A stretch of 64,000 bases of DNA from Chrysophaeum taylorii (Eukaryota > Sar > Pelagophyceae > Pelagomonadales > Pelagomonadaceae): positions 1-64,000 of the forward strand of contig JAQMWT010000439.1 of the NCBI GenBank assembly GCA_029834535.1. The letters are read 5' to 3'. The notes beneath the pieces were generated by a model, which saw only the letters and a program-made list of their open reading frames with translations, was not told the origin of the DNA and did no database searches. Below, in pieces: positions 42,160 through 51,483 of the stretch (its first letter is position 1; each line of letters starts with the position of its first letter). A program made the position numbers and the translations under genes.

Positions 42160-42690
42160 GGCTTGAGGGTTTTGTTGCGTTGTGAACGGACAGAGGGATG
42201 TGCCTGGAAGGTGGGTATACCGTTCAAGTGTTGAGGGTAAAGACGCGCGGCAGCCTGAAAGGCGGAGCCTAGTCGGGGTCATCGCCGAGCCGCGGGGCAG
42301 GCGAAGAGAGGACGAGCCGCGCCCGTAAGTCGTACGCATGCTACCTCCGGACGTATAGGGTTTTCTAAAGGCTAAGTAAAGCCGACTGCTTAGAGGAGGG
42401 AGTTGTGCGAAGGCGAGCACGCAGGTGCGTCGAGGGTTTTGGCGGTTTTGTGGGGACGTGAGTGGTGCCTGGAAGGCAAGTGCATCCCGAGGCCTTGTCT
42501 GGGTCATCGCCGAGCCGCGAGCCAATCGTAGAAAGTAAGCGCCCCGCCAGGAGGTCGTACGCATGCTGCCGCCGGACGTATGTGGGATAACGTGCGAAGC
42601 CCGGCTGGGCGGGTGGGGCTGCCCATGGCGGCGCTCTAGAGTTTTTGTTTGAAAAGTTGACTTGGAGTGCGGTGGTGAGCGCAAGGGGGG
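42160..42690. repeat. Two tandem non-coding repeat units of about 250 bp
   Basis: Each unit carries GTGCCTGGAAGG, then GGGTCATCGCCGAGCCGCG, then GTCGTACGCATGCT followed by CCGGACGTAT, in that order and similar spacing (first unit about 42,200-42,360, second about 42,465-42,590). A shorter third relative follows near 42,775-42,840 (GTGCCTGTATAGG, GCATGCTATATGC). It lies between RPB4 and TMEM107. No coding potential is evident; a structural RNA or a degenerate transposon is possible. Confidence 0.65.
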
Positions 42691-42935
42691 TTTTAATAAG
42701 CCGACGGCTGATGAATGGATTGCGGGAGTGCGCTTAATAAATTCAACAAGGGATTTGGAAAGTGTGAGCGGACCCGTGCCTGTATAGGTAAAGGCACCGC
42801 CGAGTGGGCATTTACATGTCGCATGCTATATGCATAGGGGAGTTCGGTGGTGTGCGCAAGCTACCATCTAGTGGGCTATAACAAGTGCCAAAAGGTACGC
42901 CAGAAAAACGCGGGGCGGTTAGGCTAGGAGTCGCG

Positions 42936-43721
42936 TTACCGACTGTCGTCGTCGTCGTCGTCGTCGTCGCTGTTGAGGGGTCGCTGAGTTTCGCTGTCTT
43001 GGCGGCGCAGCATCTTTGCACGCGCCGATTGAAATGAGTCCAAGAAGCCAAGTTTCTGGTTGGCGACGATGGTAAGGAGGAGGGGCGAGATGATGGAGAA
43101 GATGAGGCCGAACCAGCCTCCGACGCCAAGAAGGCGGCCTGTTTTGAGCGAGCGATGAACGAAGCGCGCGGCGAGGGGCAAGCCGACGAGGCCGAGGACA
43201 AGTGCGGCGAGGACGATGAAGAGCTGGGCGTCGTCGAGGACGAGTTTGCTCGGCGTGCCCGGTGGATCGCCGTTGAAGGCAGCGAGCTCTCTCCGGTGTG
43301 CCCTCGCGGTCCAGGCGACGACGCAAAGCTCGAGGATCGCTGGGAAAAAAGTAAAGAGGACGAAATTGTACTCGGATGCGACGTAGGACCAAGCGTCGAG
43401 TTGCGACCAGAGGGCTAGCAAGGTCCCGCAGGCGTGGCACACGACGTTGTAGAGGGTGAGCCGTGGCCACGAGAGCGAGTAGGCGCTCCACAATCCAACG
43501 TACTCGACGACCATGCACGCCCAAGACCAGAAAATCACGACATCGACGCGGTCAACCGCGTGGCGATAGGCCTTGTTGATCTCAGCCTGCGAGGTGCGCC
43601 GACTCGCAGGTTCGAGCGTCACCTCGATCGCGTCTACCTTCAAGTAGTAGTACGACACGAGCATGACGCCGTGGAACGTGAGAAGCACGAATCGCGTCGG
43701 GACAAGTTCGGAGACAATCAT
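42936..43721 (-). CDS. TMEM107: TMEM107 homologue with a C-terminal two-helix extension (261 aa)
   Basis: The first about 150 residues match TMEM107, a four-helix protein of the ciliary transition zone (MKS module): L-V-P-T-R-F-V-L-L-T-F-H near the start, then helices with V-E-Y-V-G-L-W-S, H-A-C-G-T-L-L-A-L-W and F-F-P-A-I-L-E-L. Animal TMEM107 ends there. Here a linker leads to two more hydrophobic helices (L-F-I-V-L-A-A-L-V-L-G-L-V-G-L and F-G-L-I-F-S-I-I-S-P-L-L-L) and an acidic Asp-repeat tail. The ATG at 43,721 fits the family start. Single exon, divergent from the LRR gene. Confidence 0.82.
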   Translation of the reverse strand: MIVSELVPTRFVLLTFHGVMLVSYYYLKVDAIEVTLEPASRRTSQAEINKAYRHAVDRVDVVIFWSWACMVVEYVGLWSAYSLSWPRLTLYNVVCHACGTLLALWSQLDAWSYVASEYNFVLFTFFPAILELCVVAWTARAHRRELAAFNGDPPGTPSKLVLDDAQLFIVLAALVLGLVGLPLAARFVHRSLKTGRLLGVGGWFGLIFSIISPLLLTIVANQKLGFLDSFQSARAKMLRRQDSETQRPLNSDDDDDDDDSR

Positions 43722-44018
43722 CGACGAAGATCAAACGACAGAGAACGGCACTCCGAAACCACCGGACCGAGAAACGGATTGAAGACAAGCCCAGGTTGAA
43801 TTTGAAGTACAAACGTCACAAGGCCCGAAATAATTATGAGCGACGCACGAGTGTTTTAATATTCAAGGCCAAGGGAAGCGCAGAACGTAATGAATCTCTA
43901 TGTCGAGCGTGTTGTTTTTTTTTTTTAATTAAAAGTTGCGCTTTCTCATGCAACAACATACAAACAGTTTTGCGCGCTGCTCGTCGTCGTGTGCAGTAAC
44001 GTAAATAGGTGGTGCGTG

Positions 44019-46433
44019 ATGTGCGGCGGCCAGCACCAAAGCGAAGCGCCCTATGTCGGGGCGCGGCTGCTTGAGCAGAACACGATAATCGAGGGGAGCA
44101 AGTCAGGGACAAGAGGGACGTGCCCAAGATGCGGTCGGTCGTTTAACTTGACGCGCGGTGGCGCGCTCCGGCGTCACAAATGCAACGCCGCCTCGCCGCT
44201 CTCGGTGCCACCTGAATGGAACGCGGCGACGACGACGACGACCACGGTGGTGCCCAGCGTGGTCGGATCGGGGGGTATCGGCGTCTCGGCGCCGAGCGCG
44301 ACGGCGCGGGAGCGGTTCGCGCTTGGCGGGCAGCACGGGGATGAGGACAGCCAGGCTCGCGTGTGGGCGAACGTGAGCTGGAGCTTGCTGCGAGTGCACA
44401 GAGACGGGCTCGCGGCGGCGTTCGAGGTGCGCGTGGCGACGGACTCGACGTTGACCGGGCTGCGGCTCGCGAACGGCGGCCAGCGCGAGAATCGGTTTCC
44501 GCCGACCGAGTGCGGGAAGGTCGTGTCGACGTGTACCGAGCTCGGGGAGGTCCGCGAGGGGAGCGTCATCCTGGGCATTGGGGACTGCGTGTTGAACCAG
44601 CCGCCCCTCGAGCGCGTTCCGTTCGCTTGCGACGCGGCGGCCTGGCTCCGCGAACGCCTCGTCGCGTACTCGCGCGTCGGCTGGGATCGCGTCCCCGTGC
44701 TCGTCCACGGGCCCGTGCCGAGCTCTTTGCGCCGCAGACTGGAGACCATCGAGCGAAAATTGGGTCCCTTCAGTAGCGGGCCCGCGGCCCAGCGCCTCGC
44801 GCGCGACGAGACGCTCTTGGTGCAGCGCACGCTCGTCACGGTGACCGACGCCTCGCTCGAGGCCTTCGAGTCCTCCGAGCGCGCCGCCGCGCTCCGGCTC
44901 GCCCGTAGCCGCCGCGTTCGGGCGCTCGCAAGGTGGCGACCCCTCCCGCGCCCCACCGACGACGACGGCGACGACGCGAGCAACAACGCTAGGCGGCCCG
45001 ATCTCTCGCGCAGCCTCCTCGCGCGCGCCGTCGAGGCCGTCGGCAACGCGGGCTGGCTCTCGGGGGGCGGGAGTCACTTCCTCGACGCGTTGTGCGTGCT
45101 GCGCGCGACGGCCAAGTCGACAGCGCGCGCGCTTTCGGCGGCGATGCGCGAGCTCCGAGCGAGCGACCTCAGGCGCGACACGCTCGACCCGGCGCGACTC
45201 GCGCGGCGCGCGGCCGCGGTCGACGACCGCCGCGAGCTCTTCCTCGTCGCGCGCGAAAATGCCGAGCGCTTCTTCGAGGGTGCGGGCGTGCGGTTGCCCC
45301 CGACTTTCCAGGGAACGCCCTCGTCCGACCGCCTCTACGACTTGGTCGCGACCCGCCTCTGCAACCTCTCGCGACTCGAGCTCCCCATTCTGCCCGGCTC
45401 GACCGAACTTGGCGTGCGCGCCATTGCGACCGCCCTCGGATCGAGACTCCACGTCCTCAAGCTCCTCAACTGGCACTGGGAGGACCGCGCCTCGTATCCC
45501 GGAGGCGATCGCGCGATCGACGGCCTCGCCGGCGGCGACGACGGCGCGCTCGACAAGCTCACGTCAGAGTGCGAGAACCTCCGCGAACTCGTCGTCCACG
45601 CGTCCCCGAACCCCGACCTCCCCCCCGCGCCTCGCGCCTGGTTCGAGCAGCGCCTAGGTTGTCTCCGCGTCCTCGACGTCGGTCGCCTCGCCGTCGACGC
45701 CCCCATACGCGTCGCCGAGCTTCCCCACCTCCACGCGCTCGGCTGCGCGCACCTTCCCGACCTCCGCGCGCTCGTACCCCGGCCCGACGGCCCGACAGGC
45801 CCGCCCACCACCACCCTCCGCATCTACGACTCGGCCTACGGCGACGCCGCCGTCCGCGACTGGGCCCTTAGCGCCTCGGATGCCCCTTTCGCTAAATCCC
45901 TCAAACGCCTCGCGCTCAACGCCGATCTCGCCGTCGTCCGCGACGACGACACCGATCGCCTCTTCGCCGACGATGCGATCCGCGCCATCTGCGCCGCCTT
46001 CCCCGGCCTCACCGCCCTCGACCTCGTCGGCTCGGCCGCGGCCTTCGAACCCGACACCATGGCCGCCTTCCGACGCCTCAACCTCCGCCACCTCTCCCTC
46101 GCCGACTCGCCCTTCCTGCCCGCCGTCAGCCTCCCCCTCTTCCCCGTCACCCTCACTTCCCTCGATCTCTCGGGATGCAAGAGCCTCCTCAAGCGCGCGC
46201 ACAACGAGGACCTCTACCAGCTCCCCGCCCCCATCGCCGCCAACCGCTTTGCCAGGGAACTCGTCGCCCCGCTCCAGCGCACCTGCCCCCGGGCAAAGCT
46301 CCGCGCCCACATCGAACTCTCCTACCACGTCGTCCTCTGCACCGATTTCCAAACCCAGACCGCGCGACCTTTCGACTTTGTGTGTCCCCAGTGCTTCTGG
46401 CGCATCGGCGATGTCTCCCGCCCCACGCGCTAA
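44019..46433 (+). CDS. Zinc-finger plus leucine-rich-repeat protein (804 aa)
   Basis: I take the ATG at 44,019; the frame opens slightly earlier but only with GTG. An N-terminal zinc-finger-like element (C-P-R-C-G-R-S-F..R-R-H-K-C) is followed by a Ser/Thr-rich linker, an unrecognised middle, and from about residue 460 irregular leucine-rich repeats (L-C-N-L-S-R-L-E-L, L-R-E-L-V-V, L-T-A-L-D-L-V, L-R-H-L-S-L, L-T-S-L-D-L-S-G-C). The C-terminus has a C-P-Q-C pair. The repeats resemble F-box/AMN1-type LRRs but no F-box is evident. Function unknown, possibly a protein-interaction scaffold. Confidence 0.7.
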   Translation: MCGGQHQSEAPYVGARLLEQNTIIEGSKSGTRGTCPRCGRSFNLTRGGALRRHKCNAASPLSVPPEWNAATTTTTTVVPSVVGSGGIGVSAPSATARERFALGGQHGDEDSQARVWANVSWSLLRVHRDGLAAAFEVRVATDSTLTGLRLANGGQRENRFPPTECGKVVSTCTELGEVREGSVILGIGDCVLNQPPLERVPFACDAAAWLRERLVAYSRVGWDRVPVLVHGPVPSSLRRRLETIERKLGPFSSGPAAQRLARDETLLVQRTLVTVTDASLEAFESSERAAALRLARSRRVRALARWRPLPRPTDDDGDDASNNARRPDLSRSLLARAVEAVGNAGWLSGGGSHFLDALCVLRATAKSTARALSAAMRELRASDLRRDTLDPARLARRAAAVDDRRELFLVARENAERFFEGAGVRLPPTFQGTPSSDRLYDLVATRLCNLSRLELPILPGSTELGVRAIATALGSRLHVLKLLNWHWEDRASYPGGDRAIDGLAGGDDGALDKLTSECENLRELVVHASPNPDLPPAPRAWFEQRLGCLRVLDVGRLAVDAPIRVAELPHLHALGCAHLPDLRALVPRPDGPTGPPTTTLRIYDSAYGDAAVRDWALSASDAPFAKSLKRLALNADLAVVRDDDTDRLFADDAIRAICAAFPGLTALDLVGSAAAFEPDTMAAFRRLNLRHLSLADSPFLPAVSLPLFPVTLTSLDLSGCKSLLKRAHNEDLYQLPAPIAANRFARELVAPLQRTCPRAKLRAHIELSYHVVLCTDFQTQTARPFDFVCPQCFWRIGDVSRPTR

Positions 46434-47554
46434 CGGTAGGAAGACGACTCGCCGTCGTTGCATCCACCATCATCACTAATTGAACTGTGTTGGATATATG
46501 AACCCCGCGCTCATTACAATTCAACCCCACGTTTTTTTTTTTCCCGATCGATCGATCGATCGATCGTTCGATCGTTCGTTCGTTCGTTCGTTCGTTTGTC
46601 GGAAAAAAAAAAAAAAAAATCCGACCGACCGATCGACCGACCTCTGGACGCTCACTCCCCGTCATTCCGGGGCCCGACGACCTCGAGCCGCGCCACCCTG
46701 TACTTCGCGTTTCACTTCCCCGCTCGCTCGCTATTACTGTATAGGATATAGCCCCCATCCTCCTTTCGAGACACGGCGTCGCCTCCTCGCCGACGCGACG
46801 CACCCACGGAGCCCACCACCATCTCGACTCCGCGCCGTTATGTCCCCTTCCGCTTTAGCTCGCGTGCGTCCTTCCTCCGTTGCCAACAACCACGCTGACC
46901 GCTTCCCGGCGACGCCCGTTTCCTAGCAATCATAATCCTCATCCATACTGGCTCTTCGAGCCTGGGAGTTAGTTGCACACCATAATAAAAGTAATAATAA
47001 TGCAACAATACCCCGTTCCTGCGATCGCGCGTCTTCGTCTTTGGTGTTCTGGCATGTAGTTATACAAGTCGACCCTCGTTTGTGGTGTGGCGGAGGTCAG
47101 CCTACCCACATCCCTATAGCGACGAAGAAGAAGAAAAAACCTTAATTATTTCCCCGCGGAGACCCCGACTCCTTGCCTTTCTGGGGTGCCAACCGAAGCA
47201 ACAGGGGAAAGCGGTGGCGAAACGGCAGTGCTTGAAGCCACGTCCGACGTCGCAATCCACCCCCCTCGCAGTGTCGAGGAGGCACACTGCGAGCGACGCA
47301 GCGCGACGCGTCTGGCGCGAAGGGCGGGGGCGAGAAAACGACGAGGAGTGCGGATCAACCGAAACCTAATAAAAATCTGCAAACTGCTGCTGCTGCTGCT
47401 GCTGCAATTCTATTAGAGACGACGGCACCCCACGAAAGCCGGAGCACCCACTTCGGCACGCGCAATCTCCGCGTTTATGAATGTTCCTTCGATTATGTGC
47501 GGACCACACGGGCCAGAGTCGCGCCGTCGGTCGGCGATTCTATATTTATCTATA
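46434..47554. other. Intergenic region with GATC/GTTC simple repeats
   Basis: No gene recognised. A tetranucleotide tract of GATC passing into GTTC units lies at about 46,544-46,597, followed by an A-run at 46,602-46,618. A CTG run is at 47,388-47,405. A/T-rich patches near 46,980 may be 3' signals of the LRR gene. Confidence 0.6.
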
Positions 47555-48229
47555 TTAGCCGAAGCACTCCCGTTTGCGACCGCGCGCTCGGACGGCCTCG
47601 AGGCGCTGCAGGGTGGCTGCTGCCGCCTTGGAATGTCGCTCGTAGGCGGCGAGGATGGCGTCGAGGAGGTCCTGGGAGTCGAGATGGGTCGAGACGAGTG
47701 CGCGCTCGAGGACGTAAAGATCGACCGCTTTCTCTTCGGGCTGCGGCCGGAGACTCCCGAGTCCAAAGTCGATGAGGACGAGCTGGTCCACGACGTCGTC
47801 GCCGGTGGACTGGCGGCACATGAAGTTGGATGTCGTGAGATCGCCGTGAGCGACGCCGGCGTCGTGAATCTTGGCGATCATCTCGCCTATCGCGGTCGCG
47901 AGCGCCTTCACCGCCCCCGAGTCGCGGTGCGCGTCGATAAACGTCTTGGCCGTGACGCCAAGCACGCGTTCCGAGTAGATCATGTAACGAGCCGTGTCGA
48001 CCATCAGAACCGCGGGAACAGCGACGCCCGCTTGCCGGGATTTGGCCATGCAACGGACTTCCTGGATGGTCCGCTCTTTGCGGAGTCGCGCGTCGAGCGC
48101 AGGTGCTCGATAACGCTTTGAAAACCGGTGCTTGGCCACTGCGGGCATCCCAAACAGCTCGAGCGCGAACACTCGCGCTTCCGCTCCCTGCGAGACGAGC
48201 TCCCAGCAATCGGGATTGTTGTCATCCAT
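47555..48229 (-). CDS. BUD32: Bud32/PRPK atypical kinase of the KEOPS complex (224 aa)
   Basis: Bud32 is the small kinase/ATPase subunit of KEOPS, needed for t6A modification of tRNA. Marks are Q-G-A-E-A-R-V-F near residue 15, K-H-R-F-S-K-R-Y-R, L-D-x-R-L-R-K-E-R-T, H-D-A-G-V-A-H-G-D-L-T-T-S-N-F (catalytic loop) and L-I-D-F-G-L-G-S (DFG). The C-terminus is basic, as in the family. The ATG at 48,229 gives the normal 220-250 aa; the longer open frame runs into the divergent ClpS gene. Confidence 0.93.
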   Translation of the reverse strand: MDDNNPDCWELVSQGAEARVFALELFGMPAVAKHRFSKRYRAPALDARLRKERTIQEVRCMAKSRQAGVAVPAVLMVDTARYMIYSERVLGVTAKTFIDAHRDSGAVKALATAIGEMIAKIHDAGVAHGDLTTSNFMCRQSTGDDVVDQLVLIDFGLGSLRPQPEEKAVDLYVLERALVSTHLDSQDLLDAILAAYERHSKAAAATLQRLEAVRARGRKRECFG

Positions 48230-48322
48230 GGGCGAAAACTCAACAAAACCCGGGGTACAACAAACACTTACCCTCAGGGATCGCCTTCTTCGTCGTCGTC
48301 GTGGACGTTGCACCCTGGCGAG
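48230..48322. promoter_or_regulatory. Bidirectional promoter, BUD32 / ClpS
   Basis: A 93-bp gap lies between divergent ATGs. It holds no recognisable box. Confidence 0.5.
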
Positions 48323-48862
48323 ATGACTCGAGCTCGGTGGATTCTCCTGTTGTGCACGCAGGCGGTGGCGCTCGTCCCGACAACTCTGCGACGAGACGGC
48401 GCCCTGAGCTCGGCCCTGCCCCGAAGAACTCCGACTGTAGGCTTGCCAACGATGATGGCCGAAGAGAAAGAGCGAAAGACCAAGAAGGGAAAGGTTGCGG
48501 TCATCACCAAGGAAAAGACCGGCGAGGCCGTCCAGGTCAAGCCTAAGGAACAACTCGACCAGGAAGGCTACTGGAGACTGCTATTGCATAACGACGACGT
48601 TCACACCTTCGAGTACGTCACCTGGCTCATCATGACGACCGTCCCCAACGTCTCGCGCTCCAAAGCCTTTCACCTCACCATGATCACCCACACCGAGGGC
48701 GTCTCGACCGTCACCCAGACGGCCAAGCCCATGGCCATGAAGTACTGCATGCAGCTGCAAAAAGGTGGCCTCACCGCCTCTATCTCCCCCGACGGTGCAT
48801 TTCGGGACAATCGAGAGAGCGGCGACGGCGGTGGCGGCGACGGACCGCCGCCGACAGCGTAA
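48323..48862 (+). CDS. clpS: Plastid-targeted ClpS-type Clp protease adaptor (179 aa)
   Basis: ClpS delivers N-degron substrates to the Clp protease. The core reads W-R-L-L-L-H-N-D-D-V-H-T-F-E-Y-V, then H-T-E-G, and A-M-K-Y-C-M-Q-L-Q-K-G-G-L-T-A-S-I. It is preceded by a signal-peptide-like helix (W-I-L-L-L-C-T-Q-A-V-A-L-V-P) and a basic transit-like stretch, the bipartite leader of secondary red plastids. Start ATG 48,323. A Gly/Pro-rich tail follows the core. Confidence 0.85.
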   Translation: MTRARWILLLCTQAVALVPTTLRRDGALSSALPRRTPTVGLPTMMAEEKERKTKKGKVAVITKEKTGEAVQVKPKEQLDQEGYWRLLLHNDDVHTFEYVTWLIMTTVPNVSRSKAFHLTMITHTEGVSTVTQTAKPMAMKYCMQLQKGGLTASISPDGAFRDNRESGDGGGGDGPPPTA

Positions 48863-49348
48863 TTTTCTGTGTAGCGTTGATTTCGCGGGCTCTGAACGTC
48901 GAAATTCTCGACGAGGCCTGCTAAAATCCCCCATTCCTTTCGAATTATCATTAATCGCCGTACGAACGAACATCCAAGGTGCATCTGCCCGAGTGAATGA
49001 ATTGAGGCGTGGTTTTTATTTATCGCCCGTCTTCTCTGCGATCGACTTTTCAAGTGCTGTTGTCGGACTCCAACAAACCGGTCAGTCGGCTCGCTCCCGG
49101 AAAATTTAATAGGACGCTCCCGTCGCGCATCTTCCCCGAGACAACATAAAAGGGGCCACTTTCGCTTCGGCGGCGAGTTCGACCTCCGGCCGCTCGTTAT
49201 ATGGCGCTTGACTAGTTAGTTTTCGGATCAGTTCGCTCAATGACAACGCCCAAACACGCATTTTGTTGAATCGGCTGCTCTTTTTCAAAGAAAAGAGGCG
49301 CGCTTGGAGCCCAAATATATCGAAAGAAAAAATCAAGCGACCAAAGAC

Positions 49349-49380
<32 letters not shown>

Positions 49381-50332
49381 GCTTGAAAAGTGAGGAAATG
49401 GGAAGTGTGGTAAGGAGAGCGAAAGTAGCTCGGCCGTAGATGGCGAAATGGCAGCGTCTGCCTACCTGATTCGTGACATCACGCTCATCGTCTTTGGTAG
49501 TCTCGGTTGTGGTGTGTGGATGGGCTCCGGGGATATTCGTGGTTGTATGTTTGGAAACAAGAGTCGGGAACCCCCCGAGCAAATTCGTCAAATTCAGCGG
49601 CTTCGGAGCCATTGGCGAAAGAGGGAACTGCATTATGGTGACTCCTACCGAAGTCCGATCAACGATGGAGGTCGTCGAGGACCGTTCTTTCAACAAAAGG
49701 CACTTTCGACAAGCAGAAAAGACGGGGAGCGAGACTGGTAAAGACACCATTGTGACGATTTAAACAAAAAAAGGCCTCTAAAGTTTTGTAACGGGATCAT
49801 GGCGCGCGCAGAAATCGCAAAAAAAAAAACATTGCGCGTTGTGCTGTGACTACAACAGTTGCATTGCTTTCAAATTCAAAAAAAATCATAAGACTCTCGG
49901 AAGATTATCAAGAGCACTCACGGTTCGAAGGTGGGACGCGCAAAGGTATCTTTGATCCAAAGCTCGCTTGAATTCGTGGCGTCGAGAGGTTCCTTGCGCG
50001 CACCAAGGTGGCGCGTGGCGACATGCTTATCTTTCAATTCCACCCCTTGTTGGCATCGCGGCGATGTGCGGGCTCCTCAGCTGGCTCAAGCTACAAATAG
50101 GTGAATCGTGGTTCTAGAGTTTGTCGCGGTCGGCAAAAGAGTTGTCATGAGTTGTTTTAAGTTGGGCCGATTTTGCTCGCGAGTTGTTCTTGCAGCACAA
50201 TCATTTACAGCGTCGAGACTGTTTCGGTTGCCGCAGGAGGGGTATTAGCAAGCAAAGGTTTGCGGGCTGGTGTTTGGTGGAAAATCCTAGGACCGGAACG
50301 CGCAATCTCTACAGGCTACACCCGTCGCAAAA
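48863..50332. other. 1.5-kb intergenic region
   Basis: No gene recognised. An (ATG)n microsatellite is at 49,349-49,381. AT-rich patches and an A-run (49,817-49,828) are present. It holds the 3' end of ClpS and the promoter of the PRXL2-like gene. Confidence 0.55.
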
Positions 50333-51016
50333 ATGAGGTGGCGCGGATTGGGGACCACCGCGTTCGCCGTGAGCGCCGTCGGATTTGCGGTCCAGCGATT
50401 CCAACGGGGACCTCCTCCGCGCATGATCTCGACGTTGGGCGATGTCGTGCTGCGGCCAGTGTCGTCGGAGGGCGCGCTCGAGGGCGCTGCCCTCAAGGCG
50501 TCGAGCCTCTGGACGTCGACGGGCGCTGTCATCTTCGTCGTGCGGCGACCTGGGTGACCCTTGTGTCGCGAAGAAGCCAGGGACTTAAACACGCTGATGG
50601 CGTCCCGCGGCTTCTCGACGCCTTTGTTTGGTGTGATCAAGGAGGTCGCGCCGACGAAACAGGCGGCCAACGACACAGTCCTCGGCGTGGGCGAGTTCCA
50701 GCGCGATTACTTCAAGAACGATCTCTTTCTCGACGAAGAACGGGATTTTTACGCCTATCTCGGGAACCGTAAGCTCATCACTCTACGCTCGGCTCTTGGC
50801 GCGCTGCTGAGACCTGACAAGTTCTATCGCGGACTACGAGCCGTGAACCAGCGAGTCGAGGCCAAGGGTATCGATGGCAACATGGTCGGTGAAGGTCTCA
50901 CCCAGGGCGGCGTACTCGTGGTCGCTCCCGACGGCCAAGTGCGATACACGTATCTTGAAAAAACTGGCCAAGAAATCCCAGTTGACGAAATCAACGCCGC
51001 GCTCGACGATCTCTAG
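50333..51016 (+). CDS. PRXL2-like thioredoxin-fold peroxiredoxin-like selenoprotein, TGA = Sec at 50,555-50,557 (227 aa)
   Basis: The frame is continuous from ATG 50,333 to TAG 51,014-51,016 if one TGA is read through. That TGA falls at the first position of the redox motif: V-V-R-R-P-G-(TGA)-P-L-C-R-E-E-A. Human PRXL2A (FAM213A) has R-R-P-G-C-F-L-C-R-E-E-A, so the codon replaces exactly the catalytic Cys. Conservation continues after it (V-G-E-F-Q, L-F-L-D-E-E-R-D-F-Y, G-E-G-L-T-Q-G-G-V-L-V-V), which argues against a nonsense lesion. The N-terminus has one hydrophobic segment (anchor or signal). Members are thiol-dependent antioxidant enzymes. A pseudogene is the alternative. Confidence 0.8.
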
Positions 51017-51483
51017 AGCGTCGTTCTGCGTCGGTGGAGCGTGCGAGCGTGCGGTGATAGAGGAACCGACCTTTATGACAACAAGGCTTTTCGCTCTTTG
51101 ATGCTCTTGTTCGAAACTCCCACGGTAGGTTTCTGCTCCCACTTCGCGTCAGTACAAAAGAACTCGCGCTTGACTGACTGACTGTCTGCCTGTCTGTCTG
51201 TCTGCCTGTCTCTCGGGTTTCGACATTCGTTACTTCGAATGTGACGAAGGAGAGGAGGGGGGGGGGGTACGCTGGTCTGGGGAGTAGGGCGTATGGGGGT
51301 CGACAACTCGAAGGGCGCAAGAAGACAGGCGCAAAGAAGGACACGAGAGATGAAGCTCTGGACAGTTCTCTACCGTCCCCTTCTTAACCCCTGCAGTCAT
51401 CATCGAGGGCGAATAGATTTCCCGTTGGGTATTGCTAACGGACACCATTTCCCTCCCCTTAAAATTAACCCTGAATAGAATAC
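51017..51483 (+). promoter_or_regulatory. 3' region of the selenoprotein with a weak SECIS candidate; DRG1 upstream region
   Basis: A SECIS element should lie here if TGA encodes Sec. The only candidate seen is about 51,070-51,120: ATGA, AACAAG pairing with CTTGTT, and GA after the 3' arm. The stem is shorter than usual and the apical AA is not obvious, so this is tentative. A GACT/CTGT simple repeat at 51,172-51,211 and a G-run near 51,260 follow. Confidence 0.25.

Noticed and set aside
46480-46926. 148-codon plus-strand frame
   Set aside because: Built largely from the GATC/GTTC simple repeat and an A-run; no homology.
50333-50557. Short 74-codon protein ending at the TGA, with a second gene starting downstream
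   Set aside because: The conserved PRXL2-type fold spans the TGA in one frame with no ATG at the start of the second part; selenocysteine read-through explains it better.
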